Made by a program: the position numbers and the translations under genes
Assembly: GCF_018492665.1 (NCBI RefSeq)
Contig: NZ_JAFVME010000003.1
Span: forward strand, 434,001 to 498,000
DNA from: Pedobacter sp. B4-66
Lineage (GTDB): Bacteria; Bacteroidota; Bacteroidia; Sphingobacteriales; Sphingobacteriaceae
DNA length: 64,000 nucleotides
Direction: 5' to 3'
Shown here: positions 1 through 7,887 of the stretch, one piece after another
Numbering within the stretch: position 1 is the stretch's first letter
Layout of the letters: each line of letters begins with the position of its first letter
Notes under the pieces: generated by a model
Told to the model about the DNA's origin: nothing
Databases searched by the model: none
What the model saw: only the letters and a program-made list of their open reading frames with translations

Positions 1-261
1 CTGTTTCATGAGGGATATACCCATCAGGCTACGCTGATTATTGCTTCTGACTTTGCTTTAGAATTTAAAAAGGAAATGGATGAAATCTTTATCGGTGAAT
101 ATGAAGATATCACTTTTGGATTTACCATGTGTGCAAACGATATGGTTCTTGTGCGCGCCTTAGGAAACAATGGCGACCTGCTTTATAATTTCCTGAAAAC
201 GGTTGCCGGTATGTGTACAGATTTTATAGAACATAAAACACCTGAATTATGCACGAAATAG
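1..261 (+). CDS. ureD: Urease accessory protein UreD, C-terminal part (5' end outside window)
   Basis: The reading frame is open from base 1 and ends at 261, giving 86 residues of a protein whose start lies upstream of the window. The visible end has the pattern of UreD C-termini: a short 'EGYTHQATLII' strand, then 'NDMVLVRALG' followed by an amphipathic helix, as in the family's 'lvvRalG' ending. UreD binds the urease apoenzyme and, with UreF and UreG, forms the scaffold for nickel delivery. The stop overlaps the start of hypA by 13 nt, so the two are cotranscribed. The assignment rests on a fragment and on the UreE-like gene downstream. Confidence 0.68.
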   Translation: MFHEGYTHQATLIIASDFALEFKKEMDEIFIGEYEDITFGFTMCANDMVLVRALGNNGDLLYNFLKTVAGMCTDFIEHKTPELCTK

Positions 262-590
262 CAATAGTGAAGGATATTTTTAAAACACTGGAGCAAACCT
301 ATCCAGAAACTTATGAAAATATCGACAAAATAACAGTACAGGCGGGGTTATTATGTAACATACAGCCTATTCTGATTCAAAATGCATTTGAAGCATTTGT
401 TTTAGAAGAAACGAGGTTCAAGGAGACGGAATTAGAGATTGAATTACTACCAATCATAGCACATTGTTCGCAATGTGAATCTCAGTTCGAGGTCCGCTTT
501 CACAAATTTGTGTGCGTGTGTGGTCAGTCTTCAGATCAGATTGTGCAGGGAGAAGAACTTCGTATTAGTCAAGTAATTTTTAAAGATTAA
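249..590 (+). CDS. hypA: HypA nickel chaperone
   Basis: This 113-residue protein starts Met-His-Glu, the HypA nickel-binding N-terminus (His2). It has a zinc site made of Cys73-x2-Cys76 and Cys89-x-Cys91; most HypA proteins have CxxC on both sides, so the second pair is slightly compressed. HypA works with HypB to insert nickel into [NiFe]-hydrogenase and, in Helicobacter, into urease. Here it lies between ureD-like and ureE-like genes and no hydrogenase gene is visible, so a role in urease activation is the simplest reading. It overlaps ureD and is followed by hypB after 14 nt. Confidence 0.9.
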   Translation: MHEIAIVKDIFKTLEQTYPETYENIDKITVQAGLLCNIQPILIQNAFEAFVLEETRFKETELEIELLPIIAHCSQCESQFEVRFHKFVCVCGQSSDQIVQGEELRISQVIFKD

Positions 591-604
591 ATAACAATAT
601 AAAC

Positions 605-1312
605 ATGACAGCAACACCGAAAAGTAATCAAATGCCGGTAGGGTCGGTACAATGTGACAATACAACCCTGAATTTGTTGAAAGCTAATGATTTTGTAGCT
701 AAAGCAATCAGAGATAGAATTCCTAACCTTTGTGTAATCAATATTTGTTCTTCACCAGGTTCTGGAAAGACAACTTTAATGCAGGAAACTGGTAAACGTT
801 TAGGAAAAGACCTTCGTATTGCGGTACTGGTAGGGGATCCAGAGACAGAACGAGATGCGGTTCGCATGCGCGAAGTTGGTATCAATGCCTTACAAATTGT
901 AACTGGAGGAATGTGCCATATTGAAGCACAGATGATCTTACAAGCTTTAGATCATATAGACCTGTCGGAAACTGATTTGTTGTTTATAGAAAACGTTGGT
1001 AATCTGGTATGTCCGGCAGCCTTCGATCTTGGAGAAGATTATAGAGTAACTGTATTGGCTTCAACTGAAGGTGACGATAAACCAAAGAAATACCCTCGTA
1101 TGTTTTTGACTAGCGAATTGATGTTGGTGTCAAAAGCAGATTTACTGCCATACGTTCCTTTTTCAGTAGAAGCAGCAGCCAAGGATGCCAGAGAAGTTAA
1201 TCCTAATTTGGATGTAATCTCTATCAGCAGTCTACACAATACAGGTATGGATGAATGGTGTAACTGGCTGAAAGCGAAAGTAGAAGAAAAAAGAGCGAAG
1301 AATGCTAAATAA
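605..1312 (+). CDS. hypB: HypB nickel-insertion GTPase
   Basis: This 235-residue SIMIBI-class GTPase has a P-loop 'PGSGKTT' (51-57), 'GDPETERDA' (78-86), the HypB motif 'TGGMCHIEA' with Cys104-His105 for metal and dimerisation, and 'ENVGNLVCP' (129-137). These motifs separate it from UreG. It lacks the N-terminal CxxCGC high-affinity nickel site and any His-rich stretch, so it is the short type. The guanine-specificity motif reads SKAD instead of NKxD. It drives GTP-dependent nickel transfer from HypA. It overlaps the following ureE-like gene by 11 nt, indicating translational coupling inside a urease maturation operon. Confidence 0.95.
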   Translation: MTATPKSNQMPVGSVQCDNTTLNLLKANDFVAKAIRDRIPNLCVINICSSPGSGKTTLMQETGKRLGKDLRIAVLVGDPETERDAVRMREVGINALQIVTGGMCHIEAQMILQALDHIDLSETDLLFIENVGNLVCPAAFDLGEDYRVTVLASTEGDDKPKKYPRMFLTSELMLVSKADLLPYVPFSVEAAAKDAREVNPNLDVISISSLHNTGMDEWCNWLKAKVEEKRAKNAK

Positions 1313-1790
1313 TGAAGTGATCAGGATAGACAGATTGCCTGTCGTACAACCTTTGAATCATCAGGAAGAAGATAGTCTGATCCTGGAATGGTATGAAGTA
1401 AATCGTACCATTATCAAAAGAAAAAGCATGGCAGGCAGGATGATTCATCTGGATAAACCTTCATCAGTAGTACTTAAACAGGGTTTAGTGATTTATCAGG
1501 ATGAACATGTAGTTATCCGGATATTCATTAAACCCTGTACTTGTATAGTACTGCATTCTAATAATATGGAAGTGGTGGGCCTGTTTTGCTTTGATGTAGG
1601 AAACAGGCATTTGCCAATTTATATGATCGATGAAAACAAGATCGCAATTGCTTATGACGGTAGGTTGTTTCCTGCACTTCAGCAAAAGTATGGCTCATCG
1701 GTTACTTTGGCTAATTATAGATTAAATCCATCTCAGATCGTTAATTGCTATGGCAATATTTACCAGCAGATATTGAAGGTGAAGGGTTAG
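1302..1790 (+). CDS. ureE: UreE-like urease nickel metallochaperone
   Basis: This 162-residue protein has the UreE plan: an N-terminal beta domain, then 'DVGNRHLPI' (98-106), where His103 corresponds to the conserved nickel-binding His of the UreE dimer interface, and a C-terminal alpha/beta domain. There is no His-rich tail, so nickel storage is unlikely. The N-terminal domain is divergent. The ATG at 1302 lies inside the end of hypB (11 nt overlap). UreE hands nickel to UreG in the activation complex; here its partner could be the adjacent HypB or a UreG outside the window. It is the last gene of the operon; the next genes converge on it. Confidence 0.75.
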   Translation: MLNNEVIRIDRLPVVQPLNHQEEDSLILEWYEVNRTIIKRKSMAGRMIHLDKPSSVVLKQGLVIYQDEHVVIRIFIKPCTCIVLHSNNMEVVGLFCFDVGNRHLPIYMIDENKIAIAYDGRLFPALQQKYGSSVTLANYRLNPSQIVNCYGNIYQQILKVKG

Positions 1791-1818
1791 TATAGACAGA
1801 TTGTAGATTTTTTTTGGT

Positions 1819-1899
1819 CCGAAGTCTGCTTCGGCTTTGCGACGTACCTTGTTCGGACTTCGTTCGGCCCTGGTCGAACGAGGTACGAACAAGGTACGT
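1819..1899. repeat. Cluster of nested inverted repeats between convergent genes
   Basis: A perfect 14-bp inverted repeat has arms 1842-1855 and 1886-1899 (acgtaccttgttcg and its complement). Inside it a second hairpin pairs 1857-1866 with 1875-1884 (9 of 10). Just upstream, CCGAAG-tctg-CTTCGG (1819-1834) forms a third. The block is richer in G+C than its surroundings. Neither strand shows the run of T expected right after an intrinsic terminator, so a REP-like palindromic element or cruciform is at least as likely. The remainder of 1791-2056 shows nothing else. Confidence 0.7.
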
Positions 1900-2056
1900 T
1901 TAAAGGTGGTGCATAAGACGACTATATTTTAGGCGCAATTTCAAAACATCTTCCGATTCAAAACTAAAACAATAAGAATTTAGGTAAGCAGCAGAATCCA
2001 TTTAATTTGGCATCAATTGGTCAAATATATCGATAGTATAAAGATATTAAATAATA

Positions 2057-2827
2057 TTAAAATCTTGGAATAATGATGGTTTTATCTTTAACCTCCACCT
2101 GCATTAGTGGCGTATTGTACAGATCCTCATATATATTCAATGACTGACCCTCTGGTTTCAAGAACTTGCTATCATAAACCTTCTTGTCTTTTATAAAATA
2201 ACAGTGATCTGCATAAATGTTGGCCATATTGGGGTCGTGCATAATGCAGATCACAGTGTGACCGCTACGGGAATAACGCTTTAATTTTTCCAAAACCAAT
2301 GTCTGAAAGTGTAAATCCAAATGATTGGTCGGCTCATCGAGTACCATGATTTGCGGCCCTTGTGCCATAACACGACTAATGAGTACCAATTGGCGCTCCC
2401 CCCCTGAGAGGTCGGTATACGCTTTTTCTTTAAGATGCAAAATCCCCATGTTCTGGAGTGTTTGTACAACGATTTCATGATCTTGCCGAGAAGGGCCGAA
2501 TCTGTAAAAGGCAGCTCTTCCGGTAAGTACAACATCGTACACTGAAAAGGGAAATACACCTTGATGAAACTGGGGTAAGAACCCAATGGTTCTGGCCAAC
2601 GTTTTTTCCGATATTGTGGAACGCTCTTGTCCTAGTAGGTCTATAACACCCGATTTATAGGGATACTTGCCAGTGATCAGATTAAACAAAGTAGATTTTC
2701 CACTTCCATTTCTGCCTAGTAACACGCTAAATCTGTCAGCAGGTAAAGAAAGGGAGATCTCATTAAGGATGCATTTGTCTTGTATGGAGTAAGACAGATT
2801 TTCTATATTAATTGCTGCTATGTTCAT
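2057..2827 (-). CDS. FecCD-partner ABC transporter ATP-binding protein
   Basis: This 256-residue ATPase of the siderophore/cobalamin (FecE/BtuD) type has Walker A 'GRNGSGKST' (38-46), Q-loop 'FLPQ', signature 'LSGGE' (140-144), Walker B 'MVLDEP' (161-166) and the H-loop His in 'CIMHDP'. The ATG at 2827 is chosen because it overlaps the permease stop as ATGA; the longer open frame upstream lies inside the permease gene. It energises import of a metal chelate through the permease encoded just upstream. Substrate is unknown; proximity to the urease nickel genes allows nickel, proximity to the NRPS-like gene allows a siderophore. Confidence 0.93.
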   Translation of the reverse strand: MNIAAINIENLSYSIQDKCILNEISLSLPADRFSVLLGRNGSGKSTLFNLITGKYPYKSGVIDLLGQERSTISEKTLARTIGFLPQFHQGVFPFSVYDVVLTGRAAFYRFGPSRQDHEIVVQTLQNMGILHLKEKAYTDLSGGERQLVLISRVMAQGPQIMVLDEPTNHLDLHFQTLVLEKLKRYSRSGHTVICIMHDPNMANIYADHCYFIKDKKVYDSKFLKPEGQSLNIYEDLYNTPLMQVEVKDKTIIIPRF

Positions 2828-3822
2828 GACCAATTGATTTTTCTTTTTTTGATAAGGAATATAAAAAAGGGCGCACCTATAATCATCGTAAAGATTCCAA
2901 TTGGAATTTCGTAGGGGAATACTGTTCTGCAAAAATTATCAATAATGAGGAGAAAAGTTCCGCCAAAGAATATGTTTGCCGGAGTTGTTTTGGCATTACT
3001 TGCACCCACCAACATACGGGTAATATGTGGTACAAAGAGGCCATACAAGCTTATTATACCTGCCCCCGCCACTGCAACTGCTGTAACCAAAGTAGTTAAT
3101 AATACTGCAATGATTTTGATATATAGCGGATTGACACCAACGGCTCTGGCTTCATCATCTCCTAAGGAAAGTAGATTAAGTTTCCAGCGGATTAAATATA
3201 AGCCGAGTAGTCCAATACAGATTGGAAGTACGCTTTGTTGAACCTTATGCCAGGAGCTCAGGTGCAGACTTCCCATTGTCCATTGTACGATAGCTTGTAA
3301 TTTGAAAGGATCACTTAAATATTGAACCAAAGCCAGGCTGGCAGTAAATAAGCCCGATACTATCATACCCGCCAGTATAATGGTTATAGTAGATGAGTTT
3401 TTGGTATAGCCAAATATATAAGTTAATGTGACTGCCGCAGCTCCAAAAACAAAGGCAGATATATGAAGAGACAACAATGGTATTAGTATGGCAAGTGAGG
3501 CACCGAATGCCGCCCCGGATGAGATCCCCAAAATATATGGATCTACCAGAGGGTTTCTGAAGATGGCTTGTAACACACCTCCAGCGGTAGCTAGTGCTGC
3601 ACCTACTAGGAAAGTCATCAATGCTCTTGGCAACCGAACATTAAGGATCACATTTTCTACAATGGTTGAGCTTGGATAGTTGCTATCTATTTTGCTTCTT
3701 ATCAAATCCCAAAATGCCCCTAAACCAATATTATCAGATGATCCAATAAGTAAAGAAATCACAAGAACAGGTAGGGGTAGACCGTATATGATGGCGTTTG
3801 TAACTACACGACGCATCATCAT
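2824..3822 (-). CDS. FecCD-family ABC transporter permease
   Basis: This 332-residue polytopic protein carries the FecCD hallmarks 'RLPRALMTFLVGAALATAGG', 'NPLVDPYILGISSGAAFGA' and 'GLFVPHITRML', and about ten membrane segments. It forms the channel of an iron-siderophore, haem, cobalamin or nickel importer together with the ATPase that overlaps its end by 4 nt. Three ATG codons in a row (3822, 3819, 3816) could start it. No periplasmic binding protein or TonB-dependent receptor is encoded next to it, so the system is incomplete locally and must use partners encoded elsewhere. Confidence 0.93.
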   Translation of the reverse strand: MMMRRVVTNAIIYGLPLPVLVISLLIGSSDNIGLGAFWDLIRSKIDSNYPSSTIVENVILNVRLPRALMTFLVGAALATAGGVLQAIFRNPLVDPYILGISSGAAFGASLAILIPLLSLHISAFVFGAAAVTLTYIFGYTKNSSTITIILAGMIVSGLFTASLALVQYLSDPFKLQAIVQWTMGSLHLSSWHKVQQSVLPICIGLLGLYLIRWKLNLLSLGDDEARAVGVNPLYIKIIAVLLTTLVTAVAVAGAGIISLYGLFVPHITRMLVGASNAKTTPANIFFGGTFLLIIDNFCRTVFPYEIPIGIFTMIIGAPFFIFLIKKRKINWS

Positions 3823-4046
3823 ATGGCGGCTAAAACTATATTGTTGTTATACTGCTTTTTCATATTACAATTATATAATCATAACATGTGAATGGGATAA
3901 GCAGAAGATTAGAACAGTTTTAGAATTTAAATTTGAGTATAACCTATTTATTGAAACCTCAACTACAGTAATAAAGCTTACTAATTAAGTTTTCATAAGC
4001 TGGCTTTGTTTTCAGATTTACGTCCGATAGCGAGCTGTTTTCATTA

Positions 4047-4490
4047 TTAATCTTCCAGTTGTTTAAATAGTATTACTAGAGGTTGAGCATGCAAAAAATC
4101 AATATTTTCATAAAATTTCATTGCTGGCATGAATTTATGAGTCATTAAAGTGATAGTCCCTAGGCCTTCTTTCAATGCAACTTCTTCAGCAAACCTGATG
4201 ATTGCTTTTCCATATCCTTTTTTTTGCTCATAAGGTGCAATGAAAAGTTCGTCAATATACAACTGGGGTCCAGTCCACCAGGTTTTCGAATGAGCAAACA
4301 TTGCACCTGCGAAAACTTCACCGTCAAATAGAAGAAATCCTTTGAAATCTGGCGATACATAGTATTCTTTTAAATATTTGAATGCGTCTTCAAACTGCCA
4401 TTGATAATTCCAGGGTGGTTGGTTATAGGCTTCCATAAAGACCTTTGTGCACATTTCAATATCACTTTCAGTGATGGGTTTAATAGTCAT
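4047..4490 (-). CDS. GNAT-family N-acetyltransferase
   Basis: This 147-residue protein has the GNAT fold: 'DIEMCTKVFMEAYN' as first helix, then 'LYIDELFIAPYEQKKGYGKA' containing motif A with the acetyl-CoA pyrophosphate loop Q-K-K-G-Y-G, and 'FYENIDF' as motif B. GNAT enzymes acetylate amines from acetyl-CoA; the acceptor is not readable. It lies 24 nt after the NRPS-like gene on the same strand and is probably cotranscribed, so the acceptor may be the amino acid or product handled by that enzyme. That link is inference. Confidence 0.85.
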   Translation of the reverse strand: MTIKPITESDIEMCTKVFMEAYNQPPWNYQWQFEDAFKYLKEYYVSPDFKGFLLFDGEVFAGAMFAHSKTWWTGPQLYIDELFIAPYEQKKGYGKAIIRFAEEVALKEGLGTITLMTHKFMPAMKFYENIDFLHAQPLVILFKQLED

Positions 4491-4514
4491 AATGTATGAT
4501 TTGAGATTGTCGCA

Positions 4515-7205
4515 TTAACAATTATTAAGGGCATCCTGAAGTACTCTTCCAAACTCGGCAACATTGGGATATTGAAGCATTGTTGCATGATCCCCGGGTA
4601 CATCATAAATTTTTACACCTTTTTGAGCATATTTTTTCCAACTCAGCGTTTTAAAATCATCGACAAAATAGACCCGTTTTTTTGCTTTAAAAAGATATAC
4701 GGTATTGTCAAATGGTTGCAATGTATAGGCTTTAAACGCATTTTGGTGTCTTTGTTTGATTAACCTAATTTGGTTAAAAACTTCGTCAGTTTTTACTGGT
4801 TTTTCTAGGCCAAGTTTATTCAATAACTTATGAAGTCTCCTCACTGACAACTTGTATTGGTAGCTAACAATAGCTGAAGGATTTTTAGCGAAGGATTTAA
4901 GCATCCAAATCATTTTAGGAAACTGCCTTCCAATTTTTTTGGGCAGCGTAACCCGCAAGGATTTGCTATAGAAATTGTTTTCCGCATCAGTATCAAAAAT
5001 GCCCAACATTTTGATTTCTTTGCCCATAGCTTTCAATTGCTTTTGCATCTCAATTGCAATATATCCACCAAATGAATATCCTGCAATTGCGTAAGGGCCG
5101 TCTGGGTTGTGTTCTAATATTTCTGCCACATAACGTTTAGCAATGTCGGCCATGGTTTCAATACTATTATCTACCTCATTAAGGTCTGCCGGTTGCAGGC
5201 CATATAAAGGTTGTTCCTTGTCAATGTATTTAGCAAGGTCTTTGAAGCTTAATACGTAAAGACCATCCCCATGAATAATGTATAGCGGCATCTTATTTCC
5301 CGTTGATTTAATAGGGATCAATGATTTCCATTTTTTTTCTGCATTCTCATTGCTCACAGAATTTAATAAGGGCCCTATACTTGGATTCTTAAACAATGCC
5401 GCGGCAGGAAGTTTTATCCCTGTTTGTTTTTCAAAGCGAGACATAATTTGTAAAGCCATCAGTGAGTGACCGCCGAGTTCAAAGAAATTGTCACTGGTGC
5501 CAATCTTTTCTATACCAAACACCTGTTGCCAAATAGCTGTCATTTCCTTTTCAAGCTGTGTTACGGGTTCAGTATAAGAGTCATTCTCCGATTGCGGTTG
5601 AAATTCAATATTAAGGAGGGCCTTTCGGTCTATTTTTCCATTAATATTCAGCGGAAGACTTTGCAATTCTATCCATATCGAAGGAATCATATACTCGGGT
5701 AACTTAACCTTTAGATGGTCTATGGCAGCAGTCTTATCAAAGGCTTGTAAAGGAACTACATAAGCTATTAATTCTTTTTTTCCATCCTTATTGTCTTTGG
5801 CCAATACCACTGCACTTTCAAGATGCTCAAAATGGTGTAGTACATGTTCAATTTCCCCAAGCTCAACTCTAAATCCTCTTATTTTTACCTGATTATCTTT
5901 TCGCCCAATAAATTCCATATTCATATCCGGCAGCATACGCCCTAAATCTCCTGTACGATACATCTTGCCGCCACAAGAAGTATTAAATGGATCATTTAAG
6001 AATGATGCAGCCGTTTTTTCCGGATCATTGGCATACCCTACAGCTACACCAACGCCCCCTATAAATAGTTCTCCGGTAACTCCAGGGGCTACCGGTCTAA
6101 GCTGATCATCGAGGATGTAAAAAAAGTTATTAGTTATAGGTCTGCCGTAAGGAACGCTGTTCCATTCCGGCAATGTTTTTTCTACAATGAAATAATTTGA
6201 CCATACAGTAGCCTCTGTTGCTCCTCCAAGACTAACTACTTGTGCTGATGGGAAAAAACGCTTTATTTTATCAGGAAGGCTTACAGGAATCCAATCCCCA
6301 CTCAAAAAGACTACTCTCAATGAATGTTGTCTATAATTAGGGTCTGTTAATTCCAGTTCCTTAATCAGATAATCTAGAGTAGAAGGTACCGAATCCCAAA
6401 AAGTGATCTGAAAATGTTGCAACATATACTGTAACTGATTGATATCAGTTACCTGTGCTTGCTCAGCAATTACAAGGGTGCCACCACAGGCTAAAATCCC
6501 AAATATATCATAAACAGAAAGGTCAAAACACATTGAAGTGATAAAGAGCAAACGATCCTTTTCACCTACGTTAAAGGTATTGTTTACCCATAAAATCAGG
6601 TTAATAGCAGAATGATGTTCAATCATTACCCCTTTAGGCTTTCCAGTAGAGCCTGAGGTATAAATTGTATAGGCTAGCTGTCGGCTATCAATAGCCAAAT
6701 TTAAGTTAGTAGATTCATATCCTGAAAGCACTGTCTCCTTAATATTTAAAATCTTAAGTTCTGAAACAAGCTGATCTGGTGTTTGCAGTGAATCTGTAAG
6801 CAGCAAATTAATATTAGAATTCGATAGTATGTAAACTTGCCTGTCCAAAGGATAGTCAGGATCCACAGGTACATATGAAGCTCCGCTTTTTAAGATTGCA
6901 TACAGTCCAATTATCATCTCAAAACTGCGATTAACGCGTAATCCAATCTGGTCTCCTGGTTTTATCCCTTGTTCAATTATCAGTCTTGCCAATTGATTGG
7001 AGCGGTCATTCAGTTCTTTATAGGTTAGAGACTGGTCGCCCAATTGTAAGGCAGTATGATCAGGAGTTCTTAATACCTGTTCTTCAAAAATACTGTGCAG
7101 TGTTTTATCCAGAGGGTAAGCAGAAATTGTGTCATTGAACATAGCAATGGCGCTAAGCTCATTGTCGGTAAGCAAGAGTGGAGCAGATAATGGTTTATCA
7201 GGCAT
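4515..7205 (-). CDS. Single-module NRPS-like protein, adenylation-carrier-thioesterase
   Basis: This 896-residue protein starts directly with an adenylation domain (about 30-530): A3 'TSGSTGKPKG' (183-192), A4 'FDLSVYDIFG' (227-236), A7 'YRTGDLGR' (416-423), A8 'GRKDNQVKIRGFRVELGEIE' and A10 Lys524. A carrier domain follows with the phosphopantetheine site Ser581 in 'LGGHS', then a type I thioesterase with 'GYSFGG' (Ser711) and His873 in 'GDHAT'. There is no condensation domain, so it would activate one amino acid, tether it and release it by hydrolysis, transfer or oligomerisation. The binding-pocket residues (Asp228, Leu229, Tyr232, and the 'SGDWIP' loop) most resemble cysteine-activating domains as I remember them; this is tentative. 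The GNAT gene follows 24 nt downstream. Confidence 0.93.
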   Translation of the reverse strand: MPDKPLSAPLLLTDNELSAIAMFNDTISAYPLDKTLHSIFEEQVLRTPDHTALQLGDQSLTYKELNDRSNQLARLIIEQGIKPGDQIGLRVNRSFEMIIGLYAILKSGASYVPVDPDYPLDRQVYILSNSNINLLLTDSLQTPDQLVSELKILNIKETVLSGYESTNLNLAIDSRQLAYTIYTSGSTGKPKGVMIEHHSAINLILWVNNTFNVGEKDRLLFITSMCFDLSVYDIFGILACGGTLVIAEQAQVTDINQLQYMLQHFQITFWDSVPSTLDYLIKELELTDPNYRQHSLRVVFLSGDWIPVSLPDKIKRFFPSAQVVSLGGATEATVWSNYFIVEKTLPEWNSVPYGRPITNNFFYILDDQLRPVAPGVTGELFIGGVGVAVGYANDPEKTAASFLNDPFNTSCGGKMYRTGDLGRMLPDMNMEFIGRKDNQVKIRGFRVELGEIEHVLHHFEHLESAVVLAKDNKDGKKELIAYVVPLQAFDKTAAIDHLKVKLPEYMIPSIWIELQSLPLNINGKIDRKALLNIEFQPQSENDSYTEPVTQLEKEMTAIWQQVFGIEKIGTSDNFFELGGHSLMALQIMSRFEKQTGIKLPAAALFKNPSIGPLLNSVSNENAEKKWKSLIPIKSTGNKMPLYIIHGDGLYVLSFKDLAKYIDKEQPLYGLQPADLNEVDNSIETMADIAKRYVAEILEHNPDGPYAIAGYSFGGYIAIEMQKQLKAMGKEIKMLGIFDTDAENNFYSKSLRVTLPKKIGRQFPKMIWMLKSFAKNPSAIVSYQYKLSVRRLHKLLNKLGLEKPVKTDEVFNQIRLIKQRHQNAFKAYTLQPFDNTVYLFKAKKRVYFVDDFKTLSWKKYAQKGVKIYDVPGDHATMLQYPNVAEFGRVLQDALNNC

Positions 7206-7314
7206 TAATTTAATAGTTTAAATAGCAAAGGAACGTTTGTAAATTACTTCATTTATAACCCCAAAACAGTAATAAAAGGAAATTACACTGTTTACATGCA
7301 CAAGTTATATAATT

Positions 7315-7344
7315 GTTTGCAGTTTACACTAATTTTTTGCAAAC
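7315..7344. promoter_or_regulatory. Inverted repeat upstream of the NRPS-like gene
   Basis: GTTTGCA (7315-7321) is repeated inverted as TGCAAAC (7338-7344), separated by 16 nt, with TTTACACT-like direct repeats nearby at about 7282-7330. It lies between the NRPS-like gene and the AraC fragment and could be an operator for either. No good -7 box was found for the NRPS-like gene itself. Low confidence because the region is AT-rich. Confidence 0.3.
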
Positions 7345-7381
7345 TGATGTTAAATTAAACGAAAATATATTATCTTTCAAA

Positions 7382-7486
7382 ATGCATCATCAAGAATCTG
7401 AGCTTCCTGAGGAGTTAAGGGATACCATTAAATGTTTTTGGTACAATAGAAGAGAGCGCCAACGTTATACTGACTTCATAGAATAA
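7382..7486 (+). pseudogene. N-terminal remnant of an AraC-type regulator
   Basis: A 34-codon frame starting at ATG 7382 reads 'ELPEELRDTIKCFWYNRRE', which resembles the start of the N-terminal domain found in Bacteroidota AraC-family regulators, and then stops at 7486. No in-frame continuation or HTH follows. TATCTTTC, one base from the TAnnTTTG box, ends 3 nt before the ATG, so the promoter and start of a former gene seem to be kept. Its last 22 nt overlap the 3' end of the antisense XRE gene, which suggests that the rest was replaced or deleted. It could instead be a chance frame. Confidence 0.5.
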
Positions 7487-7731
7487 TCTGCAAGTGTATC
7501 AGAGATTTCCTTTATTATTTTTATACTGAAAGTATGCCTGCCCATCAGCCACCTTTTGATTTCGTCTGGATTAATATCAAGTGAGACAGCGAGATCATTT
7601 GCCGAAAGGCCTTTATCAGCTAACGCTTTTGTGCTTTTACTGGCAACATCCAGATTCAATTGTGTCAATTCCTCTATAGCAGGGTTTCCGTTTTCTTCCA
7701 ACCAGATGGATACAAAATCGTTCTCTTCCAT
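7465..7731 (-). CDS. Small XRE-type helix-turn-helix protein
   Basis: This 88-residue protein has a helix-turn-helix in the second half: 'LADKGLSANDLAVSLDINPDEIKRWLMGRHTFS' is the usual XRE pattern of 'a short helix, a recognition helix, G.H.fs'. The N-terminal half is acidic. Its size is that of HigA- or MqsA-like antitoxins or small regulators, but no toxin-like gene lies on either side, so it is an orphan here. It overlaps the AraC remnant on the other strand at its 3' end. Function beyond DNA binding is not readable. Confidence 0.7.
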   Translation of the reverse strand: MEENDFVSIWLEENGNPAIEELTQLNLDVASKSTKALADKGLSANDLAVSLDINPDEIKRWLMGRHTFSIKIIKEISDTLADYSMKSV

Positions 7732-7887
7732 TTATTTTTTTGTAATTATTTAAAGTATTCCGGAGCATCAGCACCGTTTGTGGATTTGGGTGGCAAATTT
7801 AATAACATTTATCGAAAGACAACATGTTATACTTCTGTTAGTGACTGTGAAACCCCATAAACCCAATTGGCACTTTTTTACTGTCTA

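Noticed and set aside
605..1312. Reading hypB as ureG
   Set aside because: The 'CHIEA' and 'ENVGNLVCP' motifs are HypB-specific.
2945..3988. Three plus-strand frames of 63-102 residues across and beyond the FecCD permease gene
   Set aside because: They lie antisense to a clear membrane transporter, are low-complexity and have no family pattern.
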